A DNA stretch of 64,000 nt from Streptomyces tagetis (GCF_018069565.1 NZ_JAGPNL010000005.1:434001-498000), one strand, 5' to 3'; shown: positions 26,661 through 35,358, counted from the first letter of the stretch. A program made the numbers and translations. Notes: generated by a model not told the origin, from the letters alone.

Positions 26661-26961
26661 GACTTGCGACGTCTCCGACCTTCTCGACCTTCTCCGACTT
26701 CCCGGACGATGGTTGCCCCGGGGTCTGCGGTGTGGACCGGGCCGGACCCCGCGAGCCCAGCGTGATCCACACGACCGGCCCCAAGTGACCTCATCAGGGT
26801 AGACAACCCTCCCGAACGCCGTGCCGTCTGCCAGACTGGGGGCCATCCACGCAGCTCACACGGGCGAGAGTGGAGACGGACCACCGGCATCCCGCGGACA
26901 TCTGTCCCACCGCACGTTTCGGCGGGCGGCCGTGGGGGAGGTCACTGACACGATGATCGGG

Positions 26962-26991
26962 TTGCGCGGCGGGCGCCACGCGTCCTAGAAA
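26962..26991 (+). promoter_or_regulatory. candidate promoter of the conserved gene at the island border
   Basis: TTGCGC, an 18-bp spacer and TAGAAA. The start point would fall about 10 bases before the ATG at 27009. The 348-bp interval 26661-27008 also must hold the hemL promoter, which I could not place. Confidence 0.4.
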
Positions 26992-27008
26992 AGCAGTCGG
27001 GTGGAGAT

Positions 27009-27635
27009 ATGCATCGCGGTGGCGGACTGGGCGAGGGGACCGACGGCCTGGGTCCTCGACGTGCCCGGCGGGGAAGGCACCGGCGCGACGCGGAGGAAGC
27101 GGCGGACGCACACAGGGCGCACGGTGCCCCGGACGAGCAGGACCGCCCGGACCGACGGGTCGAGCGGCTGGGGGCGGGGAGCGGGAAGGGTGGTCGGGTG
27201 GGGGTGACCTACAAGTATTTCGGAGCGCCGGACGGCGCGACCGCGGCCCGCGTACCGATCTCGATGCGGCCCGAGGAACTCGGCGGCGACGAGCTGGGCA
27301 TGAACGGCATGTTCACCAAGATCAAGCCGGAGACGATGGCCGCGATGGTCCTCACCGGGATCGAGGGCGTGCCCCTGCACAAGGTGCCGCCCCTCGAACT
27401 GGTCGTCCTGCACCCGGACTACGCGGTCGTGAAGCTCCCGACCACCGTCGTCGACCCGCTGCGCGGCATCGGCGAGGAGGCCGTCGGCGCGGCGGCCTTC
27501 ATCTGGTCCACGGTCCCCGACCGCGGCGGCCCCCGCGACGCCTTCAACGTCTACCAGCTCCTCCACGAATGGCAGGACTTCTCCCACCGCCTCCACGAGG
27601 CCGGCCACCAGCCGTACTGCCTGGTGTGGCCCTGA
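27009..27635 (+). CDS. conserved actinobacterial hypothetical protein
   Basis: A 208-residue protein. Residues 1-60 are Arg/Gly-rich and probably disordered; residues 64-208 form the conserved part (TYKYFGAPDG, GMFTKIKPETMAAM, LHEWQDFSHRLHEAGHQPYC). GGAG 4 nt upstream supports the ATG at 27009; GTG at 27198 is the alternative. I know no function. Its last 25 codons and terminator are repeated 10.4 kb away, and this 3' end appears to have been the entry point of the island. Confidence 0.75.
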   Translation: MHRGGGLGEGTDGLGPRRARRGRHRRDAEEAADAHRAHGAPDEQDRPDRRVERLGAGSGKGGRVGVTYKYFGAPDGATAARVPISMRPEELGGDELGMNGMFTKIKPETMAAMVLTGIEGVPLHKVPPLELVVLHPDYAVVKLPTTVVDPLRGIGEEAVGAAAFIWSTVPDRGGPRDAFNVYQLLHEWQDFSHRLHEAGHQPYCLVWP

Positions 27636-27682
27636 TCCGAACCACACACCCGGGGGCGGAGCCTACGGGCTCCGCCCCCGGG
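27561..27682 (+). repeat. left direct repeat of the island (attL-like)
   Basis: Last 25 codons of the conserved gene plus its terminator. The 75 coding bases match 38010-38084 at 65 positions with no gaps, and the hairpin regions also correspond. Homology stops abruptly upstream of 27561. Confidence 0.8.
27649..27682. terminator. perfect 15-bp-stem terminator
   Basis: CCCGGGGGCGGAGCC / GGCTCCGCCCCCGGG with a 4-nt loop. It serves the conserved gene and, from the other side, the NUDIX gene ending at 27707. Confidence 0.85.
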
Positions 27683-27706
27683 CGTGTGCCGGGATCGGTG
27701 GCGCTG

Positions 27707-28111
27707 TCAGGAGGGCAGGGTCGCGTCGAGGTAGTCCTGCACCGGGCCGAACAGTCCGTACGGCACGTACCGCGGGATCTCGCCATGGGCGACCCAGGCG
27801 AGTTCGGCCAGCTCCTCGGTGTCCGCGACGTGGGCAGTACCGTCCAGCACCTCGCAGGCGGTGTACGACATCAGCCGGCCCGTCTTCGGGTGAACGCGCT
27901 CGCCGAGCAGCTTCACCGCAGCCACCCTCAGCCCGGTCTCCTCCTGGGTCTCCCGCACAGCGGCGTCCTCGCGGGCCTCGCCGGGCTCGGCCTCTCCGGC
28001 CGGGAACTGCCAGGAGAGCTGCCCCTCGCTGACCCGACGGCGCACCATCAGCACGCGCCCCTCGCTCACGACGACGGCGGCGGCGATACCCGGTCGCTCG
28101 TCCGTTTTCAC
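27707..28111 (-). CDS. NUDIX hydrolase
   Basis: A 134-residue MutT-like pyrophosphohydrolase. The Nudix box is complete: GEAEPGEAREDAAVRETQEETG, with the glycine, REx2EE core spaced normally. GTG at 28111 overlaps the flavoprotein stop (GTGA), so it is coupled to it. Last of the leftward trio of the island. Likely to sanitise or release a nucleotide derivative made by the rightward operon (inference). Confidence 0.88.
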   Translation of the reverse strand: MKTDERPGIAAAVVVSEGRVLMVRRRVSEGQLSWQFPAGEAEPGEAREDAAVRETQEETGLRVAAVKLLGERVHPKTGRLMSYTACEVLDGTAHVADTEELAELAWVAHGEIPRYVPYGLFGPVQDYLDATLPS

Positions 28112-28650
28112 CTCGCCGACACCCCGGGGGCCAGCAACTCCAGCACTTCCTCCCAGCGGTAGCGGTCGGCCCCGCCGCCCGCCTTCGGCCGGTGAGGTTC
28201 GTAGGAGCCGATCAGGACGCCCATCTCCCGCAGCCGCTCCAAGCTCTGGCAGTAGGCAGGGTGTGCGGCCTGGGCAGAGTTCACGTACGGCAACACGGCC
28301 ACCGGAACGCCCAGGGCGGGCGCCTCGCACAGGATGCCCAGCGCGAGGTTGTCGGAGATGCCCGCGGCCCACTTGTTGACCGTGTTGAAGGTGGCTGGGG
28401 CGACCGCGATCGCATCCGCGGGCCGAGTCGGGCGTGGTTCACCCGGTGATCGCCAGGCCGAGCGGATGGGGCGGCCGGTCTGGGCCGCGACCGCCTCCCC
28501 GTCCAGGAAGCCGAGTCCTTGTGGAGTGGCGATCACGCCGACGTCCCACTGCCGCTCCTGTGCCGCAGTGATCAGCCGGCCGACATCGGCGGCGACCCCG
28601 GCCGCGCAGACCACGATCTGGAGGAACGGCTTGCCGTGCTGGTCACTCAC
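28108..28650 (-). CDS. flavoprotein (PPCDC/HFCD family)
   Basis: A 180-residue member of the homo-oligomeric flavin-containing Cys decarboxylase family, which includes phosphopantothenoylcysteine decarboxylase, the lantibiotic EpiD/LanD enzymes and UbiX. The VVCAAGVAA loop and the APATFNTVNKWAAGISDNLALG motif (FMN-binding Asn and Lys region) are present. It is short, lacks the CoaC ligase part and is not near coaBC, so a pathway-specific oxidative decarboxylase is plausible. Start and stop overlap both neighbours. Confidence 0.85.
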   Translation of the reverse strand: MSDQHGKPFLQIVVCAAGVAADVGRLITAAQERQWDVGVIATPQGLGFLDGEAVAAQTGRPIRSAWRSPGEPRPTRPADAIAVAPATFNTVNKWAAGISDNLALGILCEAPALGVPVAVLPYVNSAQAAHPAYCQSLERLREMGVLIGSYEPHRPKAGGGADRYRWEEVLELLAPGVSAR

Positions 28651-29918
28651 GTGGGCACTCCCAGTTGGCGGCTGAAGTGGTGCAGCTCGGGCAGTGCCCG
28701 ACGACGGTCGCGGGCTGCCATGTCGGCGACCAGTTCGCGTACGGCCGGGCGGCGGACGTCCTGTGCCGCGCAGCTCTCGGCGATGCGCAGGGCCTGGTAG
28801 CCGTCGGCGAGTCTGCCCTGCTGACTGTAGGCGCGCGCGGCCTCCACCCAGAGCGCGGCCCGGCGCTCGGGGACGGGAATGTGCCGCCGCATGAGCGGGC
28901 GCGCGGTGTGCAGGGCGATGCCGGCGTCACCGAAGGAGACGGCCGCGCTGACCTCGTGCAGGGCGACATTGGTGGGGCTGAAGTTCGCCCAGGCGTCCGG
29001 CCTGTCGAAGGCGACGTAGCGAGCCACCTCCTTGGCCTCGGTGAGGAAGTCCCGGGTGGTGTCGCGGTCGCCGTTCCTGCTGGCGGCGGTCGCCCCCCGG
29101 AGCAACAGCAGACCGACCGCTGCCAGGTACCGGGGTGAGCGCTGGTCGTAGGAGCCGGTGAGCTGATCGGCAGTGTGGCGGACCATGTTCACGGCCTGGG
29201 CTGTGTGCTTCTCCCGCACGAGCACGTGGGCGTGAACGCGGACACTGGCGGCGAGGACGACAGGGTCCCCGGACCGTTCCGCCTCGGCCATGGCCCGACC
29301 GGCCGCGAGCCAGGCGTTGCCCTGGTCGGCTCGCTTCAGTAACAGGCTCACCGACGTCTGGTAGGCGGTCGCGAGCAACCCGGACGCCTCCGGCGAGCCG
29401 GATGAGCCGCCGGCGGCCTGGCGCAGGTCGGTGATCAGCCCCGGCAGGGTCTGCTCCAGTTCCGCGTAGTCGCACGTGCAGAACATCCGGCGTACGGACC
29501 GTGTCCGCTCCCGCAGCTCGTCGATGCCCAAGGCTTGGCCGGTGACGGCGGTGCTCGTGCCCGGCAGCAGGACCTGGATCAGGTCCTGCTGCGCTGCGGT
29601 CGGCAACGGCGGAGCCGCGAGCGCGGCGACGCTCGCGGCAAGGAAGGTACGGCGGTGCATGTCTTCTGTTCCGGGGTCGGCGGGGCTGGCATCGGGGGCG
29701 GCGGCGAGGCCAAGACGTTGCGGCGGAATCTCCAGTACCTGCGCGATCTCGCGCAGCACGCGCACGTCCTCCGTGCCTCTGCCGCTCTCCAGACGGCTCA
29801 CCTTCGACTGGTGGTAACCCAGTGCGGCGGCAACGTCCTTCTGCGAGCGCCGCTGTAACACGCGGGCCTGACGGATCACTTCGCCGATCCGTCTCGCTTC
29901 ACTCTGTACCTCGGCCAT
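28647..29918 (-). CDS. XRE-family regulator with TPR-like C-terminal domain
   Basis: A 423-residue protein. Residues 11-58 form a helix-turn-helix (QKDVAAALGYHQSKVSRLESGRG). Residues near 88-105 have an Arg-Arg-Thr-Phe hydrophobic stretch frequent in Streptomyces XRE proteins, and the rest is helical and TPR-like. GTG at 29927 with AGAAGG upstream would add three residues. It diverges from the HATPase operon, and a palindrome lies in the promoter between them, so it probably controls both directions. Confidence 0.88.
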   Translation of the reverse strand: MAEVQSEARRIGEVIRQARVLQRRSQKDVAAALGYHQSKVSRLESGRGTEDVRVLREIAQVLEIPPQRLGLAAAPDASPADPGTEDMHRRTFLAASVAALAAPPLPTAAQQDLIQVLLPGTSTAVTGQALGIDELRERTRSVRRMFCTCDYAELEQTLPGLITDLRQAAGGSSGSPEASGLLATAYQTSVSLLLKRADQGNAWLAAGRAMAEAERSGDPVVLAASVRVHAHVLVREKHTAQAVNMVRHTADQLTGSYDQRSPRYLAAVGLLLLRGATAASRNGDRDTTRDFLTEAKEVARYVAFDRPDAWANFSPTNVALHEVSAAVSFGDAGIALHTARPLMRRHIPVPERRAALWVEAARAYSQQGRLADGYQALRIAESCAAQDVRRPAVRELVADMAARDRRRALPELHHFSRQLGVPT

Positions 29919-29983
29919 CTGAGCCACGGCCCCTTCTGCCGTCGCCGATCCTGCCTGCCCAACCGAGCGTAGCCGAGCGGCGA

Positions 29984-30018
29984 TTGACCGTGATGCAGCT
30001 CCTGCATAAGTGATGCAG
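29984..30018 (+). promoter_or_regulatory. promoter with embedded palindromic operator
   Basis: TTGACC (29984-29989), a 17-bp spacer and TAAGTG (30007-30012). The spacer contains the inverted repeat ATGCAG-CTC-CTGCAT (29993-30007), and the half site TGATGCAG recurs at 30011-30018. A repressor bound here would block RNA polymerase; the adjacent XRE protein is the obvious candidate (inference). Confidence 0.65.
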
Positions 30019-30094
30019 CCCCGGCACACGGCGTAGTCCCGACTGCCTCCGGAGCGGTTGCGTAGAGCAGCCACACCGATCCAGGAGGCAGCTC

Positions 30095-30532
30095 GTGACA
30101 GCGCACCAGTTCACTCTCTCCGTACCCGCCACGCCGACCGCGGTCACCGCCGCCCGGCACCAGGCCGTGGACGCGATAGAGGGCTGGAACGCGGGACTCA
30201 GCACCGGTGTGGTGCACACCGCCGAGCTCGTGATCAGCGAGTTCGTCACCAATGCGGTCCAGCACGCCGCCGCCGACCCGGTCTCCCTGTGTGTCCGCCT
30301 CGACGAGGACGCATTGCGGATCGAGGTCTGCGACGCCTGCCCGGACCTACCCCAGCCAGGTCTCCCGGATCCGTACAGCGAGAGCGGCCGGGGCCTGTTC
30401 CTCGTCGCCGTCCTCACAGACCGGTACGGCGCCGAACCGACGGCGATCGGCAAGCGCTGCTGGGCCGAGATCGACCTGCCCACCAGCCCGGACCAGGAGA
30501 TCGCCTTCTCCCTTCCCCTGCAGAGGAGTTGA
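30095..30532 (+). CDS. HATPase_c (RsbW-like) ATP-binding protein
   Basis: A 145-residue GHKL ATPase/anti-sigma-factor-kinase-like protein. The N box ELVISEFVTNAVQHA (Glu49, Asn53) and a glycine-rich ESGRGLFLV lid are present; there are no sensor or membrane parts. GTG at 30095 follows AGGAGG by 6 nt. First gene of the rightward operon. Such proteins commonly accompany XRE regulators in Streptomyces and may be signalling partners of the XRE protein. Confidence 0.88.
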   Translation: MTAHQFTLSVPATPTAVTAARHQAVDAIEGWNAGLSTGVVHTAELVISEFVTNAVQHAAADPVSLCVRLDEDALRIEVCDACPDLPQPGLPDPYSESGRGLFLVAVLTDRYGAEPTAIGKRCWAEIDLPTSPDQEIAFSLPLQRS

Positions 30533-30534
30533 TG

Positions 30535-31851
30535 ATGACGACCACTCGCGCCCCTGGCATGGCTGCCGAAGTGATCGCTGTACGCCCCGGCGCACCGCTC
30601 ACCGGCAGCGTGACCGTCGACGGCTCCAAGAACGCCGCCCTCCCGTTGCTGGCTGCCGCGGCAGCCCTTGGCCGTTCCGTGAGGCTGAGTAACATCCCGG
30701 CCAACACGGACGTCCAGATCATGCTCGCGCTGCTGCAGCAGTCGGGCTGGCACGTCGCACAGCCCGTCGGAAATCCGGCCACTGCGATGATCCTGCCGAC
30801 CGAGAGCCGACACACCAACCCCGACCTGCCGCAGGCCGCCCGTATCCGCGCCTCGTACTACCTGGTGCCCGCCCTGCTCGCCAGGCACGGCGAAGCCCGG
30901 CTGCCGTGGCCGGGAGGCTGCCGGATCGGCGCACGCGGCATGGATCTGCACTTCAAGGTGTACGAGGCATTCGGCGACCAGAGCGTCGTGGACGACACCG
31001 GATACCGCGTCAAGACCACCGCGCCCCGCACCGGCACTGCCTCCCTGGTCCTGCCGTTCCGCTCGCGCGGGGCGACTCTGGCCGCCATGCTCCGGGCCGT
31101 CACCACCGGGCGGTCTCTGCGGCTGGGCGAGCCCAATCTCTCGCCGGAAGTGCTGTGCGTGCTGGACGCCCTCCATACGGCGGGCTGGGAGACCCGGGTC
31201 GGCGAACGCCTGCTCACCCTCTCGCCGCCATCCTCGGCACCGAGCGACGCCGCATGGGCGGTGCCGGGAGACAAGGTAGAGGCAGGGACGCTGGCCTGCG
31301 CAGTCGCCGTCAGTGGCGGAAGTGCGCGCATCGAAGGCGCACGTGCCGACGACCTCGGCCCCCTCGTGGCCGCCCTGCGCCAACTGGGGATCTCCGTCGG
31401 CAGCAAGGCGAACACTCTCACCGTGAACGCCCAGGACGGCCGCGTGGCCAGCCGCCCCTTACGGGCCATCGCCTCGCTCAGCCCCGGCGGCCTGGACGCC
31501 GACTTCGAACCACCGCTCATGGCGCTGGCCCTCGGCCTGCCCGGCGCCCACCTGTTCGCCGACGCCATCAACCCCGGCCGCCACAGCAATCTGCTGCCCC
31601 AGCTGGCCCGCCTCGGCGCGGTCATCGAGGAGATCTCCCCTACCGAGTGCCGCCTGACGGGCCCCCAGCAACTGACCGGGACGGGTGTAGAGGCCACCGA
31701 CATCCGCACCGGATCCGCTCTCATGGTCGCCGGCCTCACCGCCCAGGGCGTGACCACCCTTGGCGGCCTCGACCAGCTCCGTCGCGGACACGCAGACCTG
31801 CCCGGCAAGCTCCATGCCCTGGGCGCCGACGTCTGCGAGGTCACCCCATGA
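30535..31851 (+). CDS. MurA-like enolpyruvyl transferase
   Basis: A 438-residue homolog of UDP-GlcNAc enolpyruvyl transferase. The active site is intact: Lys32-Asn33 (GSKNAALP), the PEP-binding Cys129 (PGGCRIGAR), an Asp near 323 aligned with the catalytic Asp of MurA, and the late RRGHADLPGKLHALGA motif. An essential housekeeping MurA is expected elsewhere. Inside an operon of nucleotide enzymes this copy may use another acceptor, as NikO and PolA do with UMP in nikkomycin and polyoxin synthesis (family knowledge; substrate here is inference). The second of two tandem ATGs is preferred from ribosome-site spacing. Confidence 0.85.
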   Translation: MTTTRAPGMAAEVIAVRPGAPLTGSVTVDGSKNAALPLLAAAAALGRSVRLSNIPANTDVQIMLALLQQSGWHVAQPVGNPATAMILPTESRHTNPDLPQAARIRASYYLVPALLARHGEARLPWPGGCRIGARGMDLHFKVYEAFGDQSVVDDTGYRVKTTAPRTGTASLVLPFRSRGATLAAMLRAVTTGRSLRLGEPNLSPEVLCVLDALHTAGWETRVGERLLTLSPPSSAPSDAAWAVPGDKVEAGTLACAVAVSGGSARIEGARADDLGPLVAALRQLGISVGSKANTLTVNAQDGRVASRPLRAIASLSPGGLDADFEPPLMALALGLPGAHLFADAINPGRHSNLLPQLARLGAVIEEISPTECRLTGPQQLTGTGVEATDIRTGSALMVAGLTAQGVTTLGGLDQLRRGHADLPGKLHALGADVCEVTP

Positions 31852-33083
31852 CCGGCATCCGCGCCCTGCGCCAGATCGTGTCCACCACCGACGTCCACTC
31901 CACCCTGGACAACGCCGCGCCCTTCCTGACCCACCTCCACAACCTCCGCCCCACCTCGCTCGTCGTGGACTGCGGCGACTTCTTCGAAGGCTCCGGCTAC
32001 TACCGCCTCGCCCACGGCGCGATCGAACGCGAGATCCTGCTCAAGCTGTACGACGTGCTGGCCCCCGGCAACCACGGCTGGCCCCACCACTTCGAACCCG
32101 AGCTCCACCGGGTCACCGTCTGCGCCAACGCCGTCGACGCCGAGAGCGGCGACGCGCTCTTCCGCCACCTGCACATCGCCGAAATCGGTGGCCGACGCGT
32201 CGGGGTGACCGCCGTGATCGGACAGCAGGCTTTCCACTCGATCCCCGCGATGCAGCGAGCCGGCCACCGCGTCACCGACCCCGTTCAATCCCTGCGCGAG
32301 CTGATGCTCGCCCACCACCACGAGGTGGACGGCTGGGTGCTGCTCAGCCATTCCGGATTCGAGGAGGACCTCGAACTGGCGGCGGCCTGCCCGTTCCTCG
32401 ACGTGATCTTCGCCGGGCACTGCCACAGCAACCAATACGGCCCCCTCCGCGTGGGAGACACCCTCGTCGTCAAGGGCCGCGAACTCGCCGACGGCTACGC
32501 GATCGCCACGCCCGTAGGCGCGGGCTGGGGTGCTGGCACCATTCGCTTTCCGGACCACCCGCCAGGCGCCGTACCCGCGAAACTCTCAGACGTGACAGCA
32601 CATATCGACGAAGTCGGGGAACAGCTGAACAAGGTCCTCGGACAGGTCCAGACGGCCTTCCGCCGCCAGGCCCTCGACCGGCGCGGTGCGCTGCTCATCC
32701 TCACCGGACGCCTGCGCACAGCACTCGGCGCAAACGCGGTCATCCTCAACGAGACCGCACTGCGCACCGTCCCACTCGGCGACACCCTCACCCTGGGCAA
32801 CCTGCTCTCCATCGAGCCGTTCGCCAACCAGTTGGTCCACGCCCACCTTCCGGAACCGGATCGCCGCGACCTTCGTGGTCTGCTCGCCCGTCTGACCGCC
32901 CAGGACGGCCCCCTCGTCACTTCCCCCGATCCCCTGCCGGACGCCGTCACCACCGTTCTGACCACCGGCTACCTCGCCGACAACCACTTCGGCGGACGCA
33001 CCTACGAAGCCGGCCTGCGCCTGGACCAGGCCCTCCAGCACGTCCTCACCGCTCCCGACACCGCGGATGGAGACAAGCAGTGA
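31848..33083 (+). CDS. cytoplasmic 5'-nucleotidase/UshA-like metallophosphatase
   Basis: A 411-residue protein with a metallophosphoesterase domain: DVH at 15-17, GDFFEG at 43-48, GNHG at 74-77 (usually GNHE/D), a His in LLSHSG, and GHCH at 190-193. The C-terminal part has the 5'-nucleotidase pattern TLGNLLSIEPFANQLV. Unlike UshA it has no signal peptide, so it should act inside the cell. ATG overlaps the previous stop (ATGA). It would dephosphorylate a nucleotide intermediate (inference). Confidence 0.85.
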   Translation: MTGIRALRQIVSTTDVHSTLDNAAPFLTHLHNLRPTSLVVDCGDFFEGSGYYRLAHGAIEREILLKLYDVLAPGNHGWPHHFEPELHRVTVCANAVDAESGDALFRHLHIAEIGGRRVGVTAVIGQQAFHSIPAMQRAGHRVTDPVQSLRELMLAHHHEVDGWVLLSHSGFEEDLELAAACPFLDVIFAGHCHSNQYGPLRVGDTLVVKGRELADGYAIATPVGAGWGAGTIRFPDHPPGAVPAKLSDVTAHIDEVGEQLNKVLGQVQTAFRRQALDRRGALLILTGRLRTALGANAVILNETALRTVPLGDTLTLGNLLSIEPFANQLVHAHLPEPDRRDLRGLLARLTAQDGPLVTSPDPLPDAVTTVLTTGYLADNHFGGRTYEAGLRLDQALQHVLTAPDTADGDKQ

Positions 33084-33619
33084 TCCTCACCGGCCCCGAG
33101 ATCGAGGCAGCCGCCCACGACGGCCGCCTCCGCATCGCCCCCTTCACCGCCGACCAGGTCAACCCCAACAGCTACAACGTCCGCCTCGGCCCCACCCTGA
33201 TCACCTACACCGGCGAGGTCCTGGACTCCCACCGCCCCAACCCCACCCGCGAGACCATCATCGGCCCGGGCGGGCACGTCCTCCAGCCGGATGAGCTCTA
33301 CCTCGGCCACACCCTCGAAGAGGTCGGCTCCGACACCTTCGTCCCGCTGCTCTTCGGCCGCTCCTCTGTCGGGCGACTCGGCCTGTTCGTCGAGATCACC
33401 GCCCCCATCGGCGACATCGGCTTCCACGGCCAGTGGACGCTGATGCTCACCCCGACCCGCCCGCTGCGGGTGTACGCGGGCATGAAGATCGGGCAGATCA
33501 TGTTCTTCGTCTCCACCGGCCCCGTCGACCTCTACCGCGGCAAATACCAGGCCGCCACGGGCCCTCAGCCATCGGCCTACTGGCGCGACGTCACAAAACT
33601 TCGGGCGGTGGCTTCGTGA
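33080..33619 (+). CDS. dCTP deaminase-like protein A
   Basis: A 179-residue member of the dCTP deaminase/dUTPase fold. NPNSYNVRLG, FGRSSVGRLGL and YAGMKIGQIMF are classic. Aligned with E. coli Dcd it keeps Ser111 and Arg115 (Ser95 and Arg99 here), but the catalytic Glu138 is Met122 and Arg126 is Ile110. A normal homotrimer would therefore lack the catalytic acid. GTG start overlaps the phosphatase stop (GTGA). See the partner gene downstream, with the opposite losses. Confidence 0.85.
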   Translation: MILTGPEIEAAAHDGRLRIAPFTADQVNPNSYNVRLGPTLITYTGEVLDSHRPNPTRETIIGPGGHVLQPDELYLGHTLEEVGSDTFVPLLFGRSSVGRLGLFVEITAPIGDIGFHGQWTLMLTPTRPLRVYAGMKIGQIMFFVSTGPVDLYRGKYQAATGPQPSAYWRDVTKLRAVAS

Positions 33620-34152
33620 TCCTCACGGGACCCGGCATCGCCGCCGCCGTCCAGGACGGCGAGATCACCATCGACCCGTACGATCCCGCCCGCCTCTCCC
33701 CGAACGCCTACGACTGGCGCCTCGGCAACACAATCCGCATCTGCGACGGCGACCTCGACGCCGCCACCCCCACCGTCTTCACTGAGCAGCCCATTCCCGC
33801 CAACGGCCTGCTGTTGCAGCCTGGGATGCTCTACCTCGGCGTCACATTGGAGAGGACCGGCTCAGAGACGTACGCCCAGATGCTCAACGGCGACCGCACC
33901 ATCGGCGCCCTCGGCATCTGGGTCCACGTCTCGGCCCCGCTCGGTCACCAGGGCCACGCCATCCGCTGGACCCTGGAAATCCGCGCCGCCCGGCCCGTGC
34001 GCGTCTACCCGGGGATGACCTTCGGCAAGCTCGTCTTCCTCACCGCCATCGGCGCCCCGGCCAGCTATCAGCAGCAGCCCGCCAAGTACGCGGCCACGGA
34101 CGGCATCGACATCTCCCGCCTCTACGAAGAGATCCATGGAGGAGTCCTGTGA
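33616..34152 (+). CDS. dCTP deaminase-like protein B
   Basis: A 178-residue paralog of the preceding gene; both open with the same ILTGP start. It keeps the catalytic Glu (Glu121 in WTLEIRAARP), but the Ser-Ser-x-x-Arg stretch is replaced by Arg94-Thr95-Ile-Gly-Ala98, and Arg126 is a Leu. The YPGMTFGKLVF end of the fold is kept. Its defects mirror those of protein A. GTG overlaps the previous stop by 4 nt. Possible hetero-oligomer with protein A, or a non-catalytic nucleotide binder. Confidence 0.83.
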   Translation: MILTGPGIAAAVQDGEITIDPYDPARLSPNAYDWRLGNTIRICDGDLDAATPTVFTEQPIPANGLLLQPGMLYLGVTLERTGSETYAQMLNGDRTIGALGIWVHVSAPLGHQGHAIRWTLEIRAARPVRVYPGMTFGKLVFLTAIGAPASYQQQPAKYAATDGIDISRLYEEIHGGVL

Positions 34153-35264
34153 GCCCCCGCTCGGCCGGCGGGCCGCTGACCGCCACCTTCCTTGACCTGC
34201 CCGTTGGAAGCCCCGGCGGCAGCGTCGAACTCTTCCTCGACCTCTACACCGGCGACCGCCCGCTCATCCCTGCTCGCGCGTTCATGCTGGGCCGGCCCAA
34301 TCCCACCCACCGCGTCCCCGCCGGACTCGACCTGCTGCCCGTTGCCGGAAAATGTCTGGAGGGCCCGGCTTTCGGCCGCTACGTCGCAGCGTTGCGAAGG
34401 GCTCTCGCCGCAGCGATTGACCCAGCCCAGATCGGCGTCCTGCATCTCCAGCACCTCGCTTTCGGCGCCACCCCCGCCCTGATCCGGGCCCTGCCCCTGC
34501 ATCCCCGCATCGCCCTGGTCCACGGCACAGACCTGATCTTCGCCGAGGCTCACCGCGACCAGCTCCAGGTCCTACGCGAGACCGCGAGGGCGGCCGATGC
34601 GATCGTCGTGCCCACAGGAGCGATGGCCGACCACCTCCTCAAGCTCGCCCCTCAGATCGACCGACGCAAGATCACTCACATCCCCTGGGGAATCCCCGAC
34701 CACCTGCTCAGTGCCCCGCCGGCCCGGTGCACGCGCGTCTCCCGCCACCACCTACGTCTGCTGTACGCAGGACGCCTGACTGCGGAGAAGGGCGTCGGGT
34801 CCTTGAGCAAAGCTCTGGCCTCCGTACCAGGCGTCGAGTTGAGCGTTGCCGCGCCCAGAGCCCAGTTCCGCACCGTGGCCCCCCTCCTGCGACAAGCCAG
34901 CGTAGGGGCCCGCTACCTCGGCTGGCTGCACCGCCCACAGTTGTGGAAGGCATTCGCCGAGCACGACGTACTGGTCGTGCCGTCCACCACGCTGGAGGCC
35001 ATGGGTCTGGTCGCGCTGGAGGCCCAAGCCTGCGGAGTACCGGTCCTCTACCAGCCTGTACCCGGCCTGAGAGAGACCCTCGCCGCATCCGGCGTGGCCA
35101 CCGACTTCAACCACGCGGCCGTCTTGGCCCGTGATCTCGATCGGCTGCGCACGTCCCCGGGCTTGTTGTCCTCCCTGCGCCAGGCGGGCCGCGCAAACGC
35201 GGCGCGGTATCCGCTCTCGGCGACCGCACGGTCCCTCGACAACCTCAGCCGCCAACTCACCTGA
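34149..35264 (+). CDS. GT4-type glycosyltransferase
   Basis: A 371-residue GT-B enzyme. The C-terminal nucleotide-sugar half has LLYAGRLTAEKGV and the EX7E motif region TLEAMGLVALEAQACGVPVL; the N-terminal half has LVHGTDLIFAEAHRD. No signal or membrane helix. GTG overlaps the Dcd-like B stop (GTGA). Seventh gene counted from the XRE intergenic region is next. It would glycosylate the product or an intermediate of the operon (inference). Confidence 0.87.
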   Translation: MSPRSAGGPLTATFLDLPVGSPGGSVELFLDLYTGDRPLIPARAFMLGRPNPTHRVPAGLDLLPVAGKCLEGPAFGRYVAALRRALAAAIDPAQIGVLHLQHLAFGATPALIRALPLHPRIALVHGTDLIFAEAHRDQLQVLRETARAADAIVVPTGAMADHLLKLAPQIDRRKITHIPWGIPDHLLSAPPARCTRVSRHHLRLLYAGRLTAEKGVGSLSKALASVPGVELSVAAPRAQFRTVAPLLRQASVGARYLGWLHRPQLWKAFAEHDVLVVPSTTLEAMGLVALEAQACGVPVLYQPVPGLRETLAASGVATDFNHAAVLARDLDRLRTSPGLLSSLRQAGRANAARYPLSATARSLDNLSRQLT

Positions 35265-35358
35265 ACAGCCTTCCGGGGTGGCACGACACGTCGCTGCCGT
35301 GCCCACTCCTCGAACGTCACTACGCTACTGGCGGGATGCCCCGGCGAAGAGGGAGACC

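Noticed and set aside
30535..31851. Housekeeping murA
   Set aside because: The gene sits in an island operon with nucleotide enzymes and is not near cell-wall genes; a separate essential murA is expected elsewhere, though this cannot be verified from the window.
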